Shown here: piece after piece, positions 51,648-61,122 of the stretch | How positions within the stretch are numbered: position 1 is the stretch's first letter | Layout of the letters: each line of letters starts with the position of its first letter | From: Williamsia herbipolensis | GTDB taxonomy: Bacteria > Actinomycetota > Actinomycetes > Mycobacteriales > Mycobacteriaceae | Assembly: GCF_000964005.1 (NCBI RefSeq) | Contig: NZ_JXYP01000001.1 | Coordinates: 52,987 to 116,986 of the forward strand | DNA: 64,000 nucleotides | Direction of reading: 5' to 3' | The notes under the pieces: model-generated | Seen by the model: the letters and a program-made list of their open reading frames with translations, nothing else | The model's database searches: none | Told to the model about the DNA's origin: nothing | Made by a program: the position numbers and the translations under genes

Positions 51648-52439
51648 ATGACCTTCGACTGGAGCCAATTCGGCATCGTGACCGGCGCGAGCCTGGCCGG
51701 TGTGATCATCCTGTTGGCGATCACCGCCGCCATCGGGTTCTCGATCGGTCGGCACAACGTCGTCGACGTGACCTGGGGACTCGGTTTCGTCGTGATCGCG
51801 GTGATCACCGCGATCCTCGGCAACGGTGATCTGTGGCGACGCCTGCTCGTGCTGGTGCTGATCGGCCTGTGGGGTCTGCGGCTGGCGACGTCGATGTTCC
51901 GACGGTCGCGCGGCAAGGGCGAGGACCCGCGGTACGAGAAGCTCCTCGACGACGCCGGTGGCAACCGCGCACTGACCGCGATCACGAAGATCTACGCGAC
52001 GCAGGGTCCCGCGCTGTGGTTCGTCTCGCTGCCGCTGCAGGTGTCGTCGGTCGCGCACGGCACGCTCTGGTACCTCGCCGTGGTCGGCGTACTGGTCTGG
52101 GTTCTCGGTGTCACGTTCGAGACCGTCGGCGACCTGCAGATGGACCGGTTCAAGGCCGATCCGTCGAACAAGGGCACGGTGATGGACAAGGGGTTGTGGC
52201 GCTACACGCGGCACCCCAACTATTTCGGCGACGCCTGCGTGTGGTGGGGGACCTTCCTCGTGTGCATGACGTTCTGGCCCACCGTCGTCACGTTCCTGTC
52301 GCCGATCGCCATGACGTACTTCCTGGTGTTCGCGACCGGCGCGAGGCTCCTCGAACAGCACATGGAGCAGCGGCCCGGCTACCGCGAGTACCAGCAGCGC
52401 ACCAGCTACTTCATCCCCCTGCCGCCGAAGAAGGCCTGA
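51648..52439 (+). CDS. DUF1295 membrane protein (TmsC/steroid-reductase-like)
   Basis: A 263-residue protein with about seven helices. 'HNVVDVTWGLGFVVIAVITA', 'LRLATSMFRRSRGKGEDPRY', 'KGLWRYTRHPNYFGDACVWW' and 'RLLEQHMEQRPGYREYQQRT' (parts) are the DUF1295 signature; the RHPNYFG motif is that of membrane isoprenylcysteine-methyltransferase/steroid 5-alpha-reductase relatives. It follows the UfaA1-like gene by 45 bases and probably acts on the same lipid, perhaps in reduction of the methylene intermediate; this is inference from the conserved pairing. Confidence 0.85.
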   Translation: MTFDWSQFGIVTGASLAGVIILLAITAAIGFSIGRHNVVDVTWGLGFVVIAVITAILGNGDLWRRLLVLVLIGLWGLRLATSMFRRSRGKGEDPRYEKLLDDAGGNRALTAITKIYATQGPALWFVSLPLQVSSVAHGTLWYLAVVGVLVWVLGVTFETVGDLQMDRFKADPSNKGTVMDKGLWRYTRHPNYFGDACVWWGTFLVCMTFWPTVVTFLSPIAMTYFLVFATGARLLEQHMEQRPGYREYQQRTSYFIPLPPKKA

Positions 52440-52563
52440 GCCCGCCTCATCGACGACGGCCGATGGGCGGGTTGCCCGTATCGGCAGGAGCGTTCAGGCG
52501 TCGTTCACCGGCGCGACACCCGACGATCACCGCCGTGCCGGGCTGGTGCCGTGATCTACATGC

Positions 52564-54309
52564 ATGGTCGTGAATCCGTTCAGCAGTGGTACGTCGAGGG
52601 TCAATCCGGCGGGCGAGACCGTGGACACCGGAATCCCACGCTCGGTCGCCGCGAACATGACCACCGCCGAGCAGTTCGAGTGGCATCAGAACAACCTGAA
52701 GCGACACTCGGTCTCGCGTCGCAACTTCCTCGCGGGCAGCGCCGCGGCGGCGGCCGCCGCCGGCGTCGGGAACCTCGCGTTCTCGGGTATCGCCTACGCC
52801 GCCGACGCGCCGCTCGCCGTCGGTGGTCGTCACGTGTCCTTCGGCTCCGACGCCGCGAGCCAGCTCCGGTTCTCCGCGCAGCTGTCGCGTAACCCGGGCG
52901 CCACCAAGGTGTTCCTCGACCACGGCCCCACCCCGGCGCTGGGGGCGACGACGGTCGCCGAGGTCCGCAACCTCGTGAGCCAGGTCCCGATCAGCAGCGG
53001 CGGCATCCTCGGTGCCGAGCAGTTCTACGTGCACGCCCCGGTCGACGGTCTGCCGTCGCGGGTCCCGCACTTCTATCGCTGGCGCACCGCCGACGGACGC
53101 ACCACCGACGTCCGCAGCGCGGCGCCGGCCCTGGGCCGCGGCCGCAGCGCACCGTTCCGGTTCACCATGATGGGCGACCAGGGTGTCGACGAGACCCCCA
53201 CGCAGCCGCCGGGTCTCAAGGCCGGCGACTACGACGACCTGTACTACAAGGCCGACAACCAGCCGAACGTGAAGCACGCGGCCAACATCGTCAACCAGAT
53301 CGCCGCCCGCAACGGCGCGTTCCACATCCTCGCCGGCGACATCGCCTACGCCGACCCGTCGGGCGCGGGCAAGCCGCCGAACTTCGTGCCCAGCGGCAGC
53401 GCACCCAGCGGCTTCGACAAGTTCAACCCGTACGTGTGGGACGGCTACTTCGCGGCGATCGAGAAGACCGCCTCGCGCACCCCGTGGATGTTCGCGACCG
53501 GCAACCACGACATGGAGGCCCTGTACGGCCCGCAGGGGTACGGCGGTCACGCCGCGCGCCTCGACCAGCCGACGAACGGCCCGGCCGGTTGCCCCTCGGT
53601 GTACTCGGTGGTCTACGGCAACGTCGCGGTGCTCTCCCTCGACGCCAACGACGTCTCGTACGAGATCACCGCCAACACCGGCTACAGCGGCGGGCGGCAG
53701 ACCGGCTGGGTCGCGAGCACGCTCGCGAAGTTCCGCGCCGACCCGAACATCGACTTCATCGTCGCGTTCTTCCACCACTGCGCGTACTCGACCACCGATT
53801 CCCACGCCAGCGACGGCGGCGTGCGGGCGGCGTGGAGCAAGCTCTTCGACCAGTACCAGGTGGACGCCGTGTTCCAGGCGCACAACCACATCTTCGAGCG
53901 CACCGACCCGATCCGGAACAACCAGGCGCGCAAGCCCGCTCCCGACGGCTCGACGGTCTCGGCGAAGACCGACGGCACCGTCTACTACACCGTCGGCGGC
54001 GGTGGACGCCCGCGCTACGGCTTCCAGCCCGGCGAGTCGGAGAGCTACCGCGGCAACGTGGTGAAGGACAACACCGTCCCCAACAGCTACGTGTGGACCG
54101 CCGACGGCAAGAAGCAGGCCGAGAGCGTCGAGTGGTCGCGGGTGCGTTTCCGCAACTACTCGTTCATCAGCATCGACGTGGTCCCCGGCATCCCGGGTAT
54201 CACCAAGAGCCGCATGGACATCTCGGCCATCGACGAATACGGCCGCGAGTTCGACCGGCTCACCTTCACCCGCGCCATCTCGATCGGTGGGGTCCCGTTC
54301 GGTTCCTGA
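52564..54309 (+). CDS. Tat-exported purple-acid-phosphatase-like metallophosphoesterase
   Basis: A 581-residue protein. 'HSVSRRNFLAGSAAAAAAAG' (residues 49-68) is a twin-arginine signal, here preceded by an extra 48 residues. Then an Ig/fibronectin-like domain (about 85-190) and the catalytic domain with all purple acid phosphatase blocks: 'MMGDQG', 'LAGDIAYAD', 'ATGNHDME', 'VAFFHHCAYS' and 'FQAHNHIFERT'. It binds two metals, releases phosphate from monoesters outside the membrane, and resembles Rv2577. No pho-box was identified upstream. Confidence 0.9.
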   Translation: MVVNPFSSGTSRVNPAGETVDTGIPRSVAANMTTAEQFEWHQNNLKRHSVSRRNFLAGSAAAAAAAGVGNLAFSGIAYAADAPLAVGGRHVSFGSDAASQLRFSAQLSRNPGATKVFLDHGPTPALGATTVAEVRNLVSQVPISSGGILGAEQFYVHAPVDGLPSRVPHFYRWRTADGRTTDVRSAAPALGRGRSAPFRFTMMGDQGVDETPTQPPGLKAGDYDDLYYKADNQPNVKHAANIVNQIAARNGAFHILAGDIAYADPSGAGKPPNFVPSGSAPSGFDKFNPYVWDGYFAAIEKTASRTPWMFATGNHDMEALYGPQGYGGHAARLDQPTNGPAGCPSVYSVVYGNVAVLSLDANDVSYEITANTGYSGGRQTGWVASTLAKFRADPNIDFIVAFFHHCAYSTTDSHASDGGVRAAWSKLFDQYQVDAVFQAHNHIFERTDPIRNNQARKPAPDGSTVSAKTDGTVYYTVGGGGRPRYGFQPGESESYRGNVVKDNTVPNSYVWTADGKKQAESVEWSRVRFRNYSFISIDVVPGIPGITKSRMDISAIDEYGREFDRLTFTRAISIGGVPFGS

Positions 54310-54379
54310 CCCACGCCGGTCACACGGCCGCCGTCACCGCGTCCCCGATGCACGCGGGGAGCCGTAGTCTGTAGCCATC

Positions 54380-56599
54380 ATGACCAACTCGGTGCGCCCG
54401 GCGATCGATCGCGCACTGCGGTTCCTGGTGGTGTCCGATCCGGGGCAATTGCGGTTGCGCAGCGCCAGTCAGACCACGCTGACCCTGGTGCTCGCGCTCA
54501 GCGTGCTCGTCGCGATGACGCGCCTTCTCGGCGAGGCCATCACCGTCGCGATGCTCGGTTCTGTCGTCGCGATGTTCTCCTCGTTCGTGGTGAAGGACCG
54601 CACCGCCCGCGGCCGCCTGCTCACCACGGCGCTCATCGCCCTGCCCGCGGCCACCGCGGTGACCGTCTCGACGTTCCTCGCCCAGCACGGCGTCCTCGCC
54701 GACGTCGGTTTCGTGGCGGTGCTGTTCGGCGCGGTGTGGGTCCGACGCTTCGGGCCGCGCGGGTTCGCGCTCGGCATGGGGTCGTTCATCGCCTACTTCT
54801 TCGCCCTGTTCCTGCGCGCCACACCGGGCCAGATCCCCGAGCTCATCGGGTCGGTGCTCGTGGGTGTCGCGTGCGCGCTCACCGTCCGCTTCGCGTTCCA
54901 ACACGAGTGGGCCGGTGCCGAATTGACCCGCCTGACCCGTGCGCTGCGCGCGTCGTCGCTGGCGGTGGTCGATCTCATCGCCCCCACGAACGTCCCCGGT
55001 GCCACCCCGGTCGGGAGGCACGCCGAGCCCGCGTCGAGTGACGCCGTGCGGCACGCCCTCGAGCGCCTGGCGAACACCGCGCTCATGATCGAGGACTGGC
55101 TCGACCGCAACGTCGCCGCGGCACACGTGTCGGTGACCGGGAAAGACCTCTCCCGCCGCATCTTCGACGCCCAACAGGCCACCGAGCAGCTGGCGTTCGC
55201 GATGCGTCCACGCGCGGGGACGGCGCGGTCGGTGCTCGCCGAACGGCCCGCGGTGGCGCAGGTGCTGCTCGCGGTGCGGTCGGTGTTGCGCAACCACCCC
55301 ACCTCCGACGACCTCACGGTCGCGCGCCGCATCGTCACCCGCGCCGAGGCCGCGGCGACCGACAGCGATCAGCACTCGATCGTGATTCGTGCCGCGGCCC
55401 GAACGGTGCGCGCGCACATCGCCGTTCACCGGGTGACCGCCCACGCACTGGCCACGGCCGAGGCGCACGAACCCGCCACGGTGCTGCCCACCCGCACCGG
55501 CACCGCACCGGCCCCCGCAACCGACGACACAGCCACCGCCGCCGACGACAGCCCCGTGCCACCTCGACACCGCGGCCTGCGGGCACAGTTCGACCGACTC
55601 GAACCGAGCACCCGCACCGCGATCCAGGTGGCGATCGCGACCTCGGTCGCGACGGTGCTCGGCGAGCTGGTGTCGCCGAACCGGTGGTACTGGGCGGTGC
55701 TGTCGGCGTTCGTGGTGTTCACCGGCACCACCACGCGAGGCGAGATCCTCACCCGCGCAGGCCATCGCATCGTCGGCACCGTGGGCGGCGTGTTCGCCGG
55801 TGTGCTCCTCGCCGCGGTCGTCGGCAACCGCGCGCCGGTGCAGCTGGCACTGATCGTGGTGTGCGTGTTCTGCGCGTTCTATCTGGTGACCGTGGCCAAC
55901 GGGCTGCTCGTCTTCTTCATCACCGTGCTGTTGGCGATGCTCTACGGGTTGCTCGGCACCTTCTCGATCGCCGTGCTCGAACTGCGTATCGCCGAGACCT
56001 GCGTGGGGGCGACGGTCGGCATCACCGCTGCCTACTTCATCCTGCCCACCCGGACGCGGGAGACGGTGCGCGACAAGGTCGACGCCTACCTCGACGCTCT
56101 CGGCGACGTCATCGACGACTCCATCACCTCGGTCGTGGAGCCCGGCAGCGGCGTGGATCTCGTCCCGGTGGCACGTCGCCTCGACACCGCGCTCCAGGAA
56201 TTGCAGACCGCCGCACGGCCTCTCGGGATGGGGCCGGCCAGCAGGGCGCGCCGCGGGACCGCGCGGCTGGTGCGGGTGCTCGAGGCCTGCGATCGCGCCG
56301 CACATGCGCTGGTGCGTGCCGGCATGCTCGCGGCGTCGGCCGACCCGGCGAGTGGACCCACCGGCGACCTCGCGCGTGCGGTGGTCGACGGCGCCGACGG
56401 GGTGCGGGCGTCGGTGATGTCACTGCGGTCGGTGGTACGCGGCGAGCAGGGCGAGTACGACGACAGCCTCGCCGACGCCAGTCCCGTCGCTCAGGTGCTC
56501 TCGCGTGACGCCCAGGAGCTCTCGACGGCCACCATCGTGGCCGTGCGTGCGCTCGACCGGCTCGATCACTCGGCCGCGCTCACCCGCGTCCCGGTGTGA
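54380..56599 (+). CDS. FUSC-family membrane protein (aromatic-acid exporter-like)
   Basis: A 739-residue protein with two halves: an N-terminal six-helix block (residues 28-180), a cytosolic helical domain (180-400), a second six-helix FUSC block ('VSPNRWYWAVLSAFVVFTG', 'RIVGTVGGVFAGVLLAAVVG', 'LLVFFITVLLAMLYGLLGT') and a cytosolic tail. The W..lsafvv and R..GT..G signatures are those of FUSC/AaeB/YccS exporters of aromatic acids and similar anions. No partner fusion protein is nearby; substrate unknown. Confidence 0.85.
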   Translation: MTNSVRPAIDRALRFLVVSDPGQLRLRSASQTTLTLVLALSVLVAMTRLLGEAITVAMLGSVVAMFSSFVVKDRTARGRLLTTALIALPAATAVTVSTFLAQHGVLADVGFVAVLFGAVWVRRFGPRGFALGMGSFIAYFFALFLRATPGQIPELIGSVLVGVACALTVRFAFQHEWAGAELTRLTRALRASSLAVVDLIAPTNVPGATPVGRHAEPASSDAVRHALERLANTALMIEDWLDRNVAAAHVSVTGKDLSRRIFDAQQATEQLAFAMRPRAGTARSVLAERPAVAQVLLAVRSVLRNHPTSDDLTVARRIVTRAEAAATDSDQHSIVIRAAARTVRAHIAVHRVTAHALATAEAHEPATVLPTRTGTAPAPATDDTATAADDSPVPPRHRGLRAQFDRLEPSTRTAIQVAIATSVATVLGELVSPNRWYWAVLSAFVVFTGTTTRGEILTRAGHRIVGTVGGVFAGVLLAAVVGNRAPVQLALIVVCVFCAFYLVTVANGLLVFFITVLLAMLYGLLGTFSIAVLELRIAETCVGATVGITAAYFILPTRTRETVRDKVDAYLDALGDVIDDSITSVVEPGSGVDLVPVARRLDTALQELQTAARPLGMGPASRARRGTARLVRVLEACDRAAHALVRAGMLAASADPASGPTGDLARAVVDGADGVRASVMSLRSVVRGEQGEYDDSLADASPVAQVLSRDAQELSTATIVAVRALDRLDHSAALTRVPV

Positions 56600-56625
56600 C
56601 GCGCCCCGTGTGATCCGGCACCGGG

Positions 56626-57528
56626 TCAGGACCGGCGGATGGCCGCCAGTACGAGACGCGCGATGGCGGCGTTGCCCTCCTGCGTGGGGTGATCGGACAG
56701 GCCGTCGCCGCGCGGGATCTTGCCGTTGAACCACCGCACGCCGTCCGGGGTGCACGCGTCGTGCCCGACCGCGGGGCCGGCGACGTCGACGAACACCGCG
56801 CCGTGGCGACGCGCCGCAGCCGAGAGCACACCGTTGAAGCGGGTGAAGAAGTCCCGCACGAAGACCGCGTCGGCCGAGCTGAACGGCGCGTCGGGGTAGC
56901 AACCGCGCAGGCCGTAGTAGCCGCCGTGACCGACGACGAGGACCCGCGCCCGCGGCGACTTCGCGTCGACGACGTCCAGCACGCGATCCATCGACCCGCT
57001 CAGTGCGGTGAGCTTCTCGGTGATGTTCGCCGCGACGGTCGCGTTGGTGCGGCACCGTGCGTCCTTGCCCGGGACGAACGAGAAGCACGGCCCGATCAGC
57101 GAGCCCCAGTTGATGTCGTTGCCGCCGATGGACAGGGTGACCAGCGTGGTGTCGGGCCGCAGGGCCGCCGACTGGACCGGCACGGAGCGCACGATCGGCA
57201 GCGGCGTCGTCTGGCGACGGTCGGTGATCTCGGTGGTCACCGCGCCGCGGCACGCGACGGTGGTGAACGACGCCGGACGCAGTGCGCGGGCGACGCGTTC
57301 GGGGTAGCCGCCGCCACCGCGGCCGCAGCCCTGGGGATCGAAGGACTCGATGATCCCGGCACCGATCGCGCGCGAGTCGCCCAGCGCCACGTAGCGGACC
57401 GGTGTGGCCGCCGAGGCGGGCGCCACGACGCCGACGCCGAGCAGCGCGGCGATCGCCACGACGACGATGACGGCTGCCCGTACCGGCGAACCCGACCGGA
57501 TCGAACCGAGTGTTGAGCTCCTGCGCAT
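56626..57528 (-). CDS. secreted SGNH/GDSL hydrolase
   Basis: A 300-residue protein starting MRRSSTLGSI with a signal peptide ('VIVVVAIAALLGVGVVAPAS'). 'VRYVALGDSRAIGAG' holds the catalytic Ser (block I), 'TLSIGGNDINW' is block III, and 'LSDHPTQEGN' gives the Asp-His pair. Four or more Cys suggest disulfides. These secreted esterases deacylate lipids or sugars. It is downstream of the P450 gene on the same strand, 164 bases away. Confidence 0.9.
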   Translation of the reverse strand: MRRSSTLGSIRSGSPVRAAVIVVVAIAALLGVGVVAPASAATPVRYVALGDSRAIGAGIIESFDPQGCGRGGGGYPERVARALRPASFTTVACRGAVTTEITDRRQTTPLPIVRSVPVQSAALRPDTTLVTLSIGGNDINWGSLIGPCFSFVPGKDARCRTNATVAANITEKLTALSGSMDRVLDVVDAKSPRARVLVVGHGGYYGLRGCYPDAPFSSADAVFVRDFFTRFNGVLSAAARRHGAVFVDVAGPAVGHDACTPDGVRWFNGKIPRGDGLSDHPTQEGNAAIARLVLAAIRRS

Positions 57529-57692
57529 GACGCCCCCCGCCGTGTCGTCGAGGGCGTCGTCGCCACCCGAACCGAAGCAATGATGACCCATCGACGGCGA
57601 GTGATCACGCGCGGGCCGTGCGCGTCGGCGACGGGGTCGATCGGTGCATCTGCACGGACGAGCGACGGCGTCGGTGTGGGCCGGAGAGGGCG

Positions 57693-58919
57693 TCAGAAGG
57701 AGACGGTCAACCCGCGGGGACCGCGCACCACCATCTGCGATTTCCAGTCGACGGCCTCGACGGTGAGATCGGGGAAGGCGCCGGTCAGCGCGCGCAATGC
57801 CTCCTGCAGTTCGACGCGGGCCAGTGCGGCGCCGAGACAGTGGTGGGCCCCGTGGCCGAAGCCGATGTGTCCGGCGTTGCCGCGACCCGCGCGGGGACGT
57901 GTCGGGTCGTATCGCTCGGGATCGTCGAAGGCCTCCGGATCGCGGTTGGCCGAGGCGATGGACACCAGGACCGGCTCACCCGCGCGGATCCGCACACCGG
58001 AGAGCTCCACGTCGTCGAGGGCGTAGCGGGCCTGGCCCGCGCCGATCCCCAGCGGTACCAGGCGCATGAGCTCCTCGACCGCACCCGCGACGAGCTCGGG
58101 ATGGTCGTGGAGTTCGTGCCACCGGCCCTCGTGGGCGAGCAGGAACAGGATGAAGTTCGGGATCTGCGAGGCGGTGGTCTCGTGTCCGGCGACGAGGATG
58201 CCGTTGCACAGATCGATCAGCTCGAGCTCGCTGAGCCGGTCGGTGCCGGTGCCCGCGTCACCGTCGCGCGCGTCGATCAGGGCGCAGATGAGGTGGTCGG
58301 CGGGTTCGGCGCGTTTCACCGCGAGCAGCCCGCGCATGTAGTCGCGGAACTCCTCACGGCTGGCGTCGAACTCCGCCGCAGACAGCGACGTCGTCGACAG
58401 GGCGGCATCGCTCCACCGGCGGAACAGCGGTTGATCGCGCTGGGGCACGCCGAGCAGTTCGCAGATCACCCGCACGGGCAGCGGCAGGGCGAACCGGTCG
58501 ACCAGATCGACCGGGCCCTCCTGGGCGCGCATGTCCGCGACGAGGTCGGCGCAGATGGCGGCGGCCGCCGGACGCAGGTTCTCGATGCGTCGCGGGGTGA
58601 AGGCGCGGGCCACGAGGGTGCGCAGGCGGGTGTGATCGGGCGGGTCCATCGACAGGATCCCCGAGTTCTGGCGGCCCTCGCGCATGCGCGGCTCGTCGTG
58701 GTCGGCGGCGACGGCGCGGCTGAATCGGGGGTCGGCGAGGACGGTGCGCACATCGTCGTAGCGGGTGGCGAGCCAGCCGATCTCACCGAACGGGAGTCGC
58801 ACACGCGCCAGCCCGCTGCTCGCCCGGATCTCGCCGTACTCGGGTGCGAGCTCGAGATCGTCGGGTCGGTTGAACGGATAGTCGACGGCGTCGGTGTTTC
58901 GGTCCAGCGACAGTGTCAC
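57693..58919 (-). CDS. cytochrome P450
   Basis: A 408-residue soluble bacterial P450: 'GILSMDPPDHTRLRTLVARA' (C-helix), 'GILVAGHETTASQI' (I-helix oxygen-binding with A-G-x-E-T), 'EELMRLVP' (ExxR) and the haem loop 'FGHGAHHCLGA' with the Cys ligand. It hydroxylates an unknown hydrophobic substrate and needs external ferredoxin and reductase, which are not adjacent. GTG start at 58919; divergent from the SDR-like gene at 59142. Confidence 0.95.
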   Translation of the reverse strand: MTLSLDRNTDAVDYPFNRPDDLELAPEYGEIRASSGLARVRLPFGEIGWLATRYDDVRTVLADPRFSRAVAADHDEPRMREGRQNSGILSMDPPDHTRLRTLVARAFTPRRIENLRPAAAAICADLVADMRAQEGPVDLVDRFALPLPVRVICELLGVPQRDQPLFRRWSDAALSTTSLSAAEFDASREEFRDYMRGLLAVKRAEPADHLICALIDARDGDAGTGTDRLSELELIDLCNGILVAGHETTASQIPNFILFLLAHEGRWHELHDHPELVAGAVEELMRLVPLGIGAGQARYALDDVELSGVRIRAGEPVLVSIASANRDPEAFDDPERYDPTRPRAGRGNAGHIGFGHGAHHCLGAALARVELQEALRALTGAFPDLTVEAVDWKSQMVVRGPRGLTVSF

Positions 58920-59141
58920 GGTGAGCTCCCCGGTTTCGGTCTACACGTATGTGCTTAGCAACACAAAACAAACTAGCGCAGAGTCCGGCGCGACGCCAGC
59001 GATTGCTAGCGTGGGTGGTCCGGTGATGCAGGCCGCCGGGGGAGGGCGCCGACGCGCGGCGAGCATCGCCGGATCGCGACGCCCCACAGCACGCGTCGCG
59101 AGACGAACACACACCGCCCGAGGGCGGGAACGGGAGCAGAC

Positions 59142-59795
59142 ATGTCACGGATCGCCATCGTCGGAGGCCACGGCAAGATCGCACTCATCCTGGCGCGACT
59201 GCTCGTGGACGACGGCCACCAGGTGAGCTCGCTCATCCGCAAGCCCGAGCAGTCCGACGACATCACCGGCGCCGGCGCCGCGCCGGTCATCATCGACATC
59301 GAGAACGCCTCCACCGAGGAGATCATCGAATCCTTCGAGGGACACGACGCGATCGTGTTCGCCGCCGGCGCCGGTGGTGGCAACCCCGACCGCACCTACG
59401 CGGTGGACCGCGACGCCGCCATCCGCTGCGTCGACGCTGCCTCGGCCACCTCGATCAAGCGCTTCGCACTCGTCTCGTACTTCGGGGCATCGGTCGATCA
59501 CGGTGTCTCGCCCGACGATTCGTTCTACGCCTACGCCGAGGCGAAGGGCGACGCCGATCAGTACCTGCGGGCCAGCGACCTCGACTGGACCATCGTCGCG
59601 CCGAGCTCGCTGGCCGACGGCGACGCCACCGGCACCATCCGCACCAAGGAGGACGGCGCCGAGTCGGGCACCGAGGTCGCCCGCGCCGACGTCGCCGAGG
59701 TGATCGCCGCCGTCCTGCGCACGCCCTCGACCGTCGGTCGCATGATCGAGTTCACCGGCGGCGACACCCCCATCGAGAAGGCGCTGGGCGCCTAG
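59142..59795 (+). CDS. NAD(P)-binding atypical SDR protein
   Basis: A 217-residue protein: 'IAIVGGHGKIALILARLL' (G-x-x-G-x-x-A dinucleotide site), 'IVFAAGAGGG', 'SIKRFALVSYFGA', 'YAYAEAKGDADQYLRASDLDWTI' and 'SSLAD'. It matches the NAD(P)H-binding atypical short-chain dehydrogenases (YwnB/HSCARG-like), many of which bind NADPH as redox sensors rather than enzymes. GGGAGCAG precedes the ATG. Convergent with the thiolase, 4 bases apart. Confidence 0.87.
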   Translation: MSRIAIVGGHGKIALILARLLVDDGHQVSSLIRKPEQSDDITGAGAAPVIIDIENASTEEIIESFEGHDAIVFAAGAGGGNPDRTYAVDRDAAIRCVDAASATSIKRFALVSYFGASVDHGVSPDDSFYAYAEAKGDADQYLRASDLDWTIVAPSSLADGDATGTIRTKEDGAESGTEVARADVAEVIAAVLRTPSTVGRMIEFTGGDTPIEKALGA

Positions 59796-59799
59796 CTCG

Positions 59800-60984
59800 T
59801 CACAGCCTCTCGATGATCGTGGCGTTGGCCTGGCCGCCCGCCTCGCACATGGTCTGCAGGCCGTAGCGGCCGCCGGTCTGGTGCAGGGCGTTGACCATCG
59901 TCGTCATCAGCCGGGCGCCGCTGGCGCCCAACGGATGTCCGAGCGCGATCGCGCCACCGTTGACGTTCGTCTTCGCCAGTTCGGCGCCGGTGTCGTGGGC
60001 CCAGGCGAGCACCACCGGACTGAAGGCCTCGTTGACCTCGAACAGGTCGATGTCGCCGATGGCGAGGCCGGCCTTCTCGAGCACCTTGTGTGTGGCCGGG
60101 ATGATGCCGGTGAGCATGAGGATGGGGTCCGAGCCGACGACCGTCGTCGTGTGGACGCGCGCCAGCGGCGTGAGGTGCAGCTGCTGCGCCTTCTCGGCGG
60201 ACATGATGAGCAGCGCCGCGCTGCCGTCGGAGAGCGGGCTCGAGTTGGCGGCGGTGATGCGCCAGTCGATGTCGGGGAAGCGGCGCCCCATGGCCTCGTC
60301 GTAGAAGGCGGGACGCAGCTGCGCCAGACCGTCGATCGACCCGCCGGGGCGGATCATCTCGTCGTGGTCGAGTCCCGCGATCGGCGCGAGTTCGGCGTCG
60401 AATCGTCCGGCCTTGGTCGCGGCGGCGGCCTTCTCGTGCGACGACAGGGCGAACTCGTCGAGCTGGGTCCGGCTGAGATCCCATCGCGCGGCGATGAGTT
60501 CGGCGCTGTAGCCCTGCGGGATGAAGCCGTCGGGGTAGCGCTGCGCCAAGGCCTCGCCGAACGGGTCGGCGCCGGGTCGGATGTCGGACATCATCGGCAC
60601 CCGACCCATCGACTCGACGCCCGCGGCGATCACGACGTCGTAGGCGCCGGACATCACGCCCTGCGCGGCGAACGACACCGCCTGCTGGCTCGAACCGCAC
60701 TGCCGGTTGATCGTGGTCGCGGGGACCGACTCGGGGAATCCGGCCGCGAGGACGGCGTTGCGGGCGATGTTCTGGCCCTGCTCGTCGGCCTGGGTAACGG
60801 TGCCGGTGATGACGTCGTCGACCAGCGCCGGGTCGATGCCGGTGCGTTCGACGAGTGCACGCAGGCTGTGGGCGAGGAGGTCGACCGGGTGGACGCCGTG
60901 CAGTGCGCCCGTGGCCTTCCCCTTGCCGATCGGGGTGCGAACGGCCCCGACGATGACGGCGTCGGTGCGTGCGGTTGCGGCCAT
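59800..60984 (-). CDS. acetyl-CoA C-acetyltransferase (thiolase)
   Basis: A 394-residue thiolase: 'INRQCGSSQQAVSFAA' (acyl-accepting Cys near residue 92), 'NVNGGAIALGHPLGASGARL' (His) and 'TMCEAGGQANATIIERL' (second Cys). Degradative thiolases cleave 3-ketoacyl-CoA with CoA; lack of a partner hydratase/dehydrogenase subunit nearby leaves the pathway open. An 8+8 palindrome 41 bases upstream (61025-61046) suggests control by a TetR-type repressor located elsewhere. Confidence 0.92.
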   Translation of the reverse strand: MAATARTDAVIVGAVRTPIGKGKATGALHGVHPVDLLAHSLRALVERTGIDPALVDDVITGTVTQADEQGQNIARNAVLAAGFPESVPATTINRQCGSSQQAVSFAAQGVMSGAYDVVIAAGVESMGRVPMMSDIRPGADPFGEALAQRYPDGFIPQGYSAELIAARWDLSRTQLDEFALSSHEKAAAATKAGRFDAELAPIAGLDHDEMIRPGGSIDGLAQLRPAFYDEAMGRRFPDIDWRITAANSSPLSDGSAALLIMSAEKAQQLHLTPLARVHTTTVVGSDPILMLTGIIPATHKVLEKAGLAIGDIDLFEVNEAFSPVVLAWAHDTGAELAKTNVNGGAIALGHPLGASGARLMTTMVNALHQTGGRYGLQTMCEAGGQANATIIERL

Positions 60985-61024
60985 GATGCGTTCCTCCACT
61001 CGATGTGTTGCCGGCCAGGAGGTC

Positions 61025-61046
61025 TGACTAGCTCTATCGCTAGTCA
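61025..61046. promoter_or_regulatory. operator-like palindrome upstream of the thiolase
   Basis: TGACTAGC-N6-GCTAGTCA, perfect 8-bp arms, between the divergent thiolase (start 60984) and the MBL-fold gene (start 61123). Its form matches TetR-family operators. Confidence 0.65.
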
Positions 61047-61122
61047 ACTGTCTACCACCTGACTTGCTTCCCGATAAGTCAGGGTGCGCGTGTGTCGGTG
61101 CGCTCGCCGGTACGGTTGTCGC

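Noticed and set aside
49509..52361. A 950-codon open frame antisense to the hydrolase, UfaA1-like and DUF1295 genes
   Set aside because: It crosses three well-supported genes, lacks motifs and shows the Arg/Asp/Val bias of GC-driven antisense frames.
54320..56305. A 661-codon His/Arg-rich frame antisense to the FUSC gene
   Set aside because: Low-complexity composition (HRDEHAEREH-like) and complete overlap with a recognised membrane gene.
57008..57307. Plus-strand frame opposite the SGNH hydrolase
   Set aside because: Fully antisense to a gene with all four SGNH blocks.
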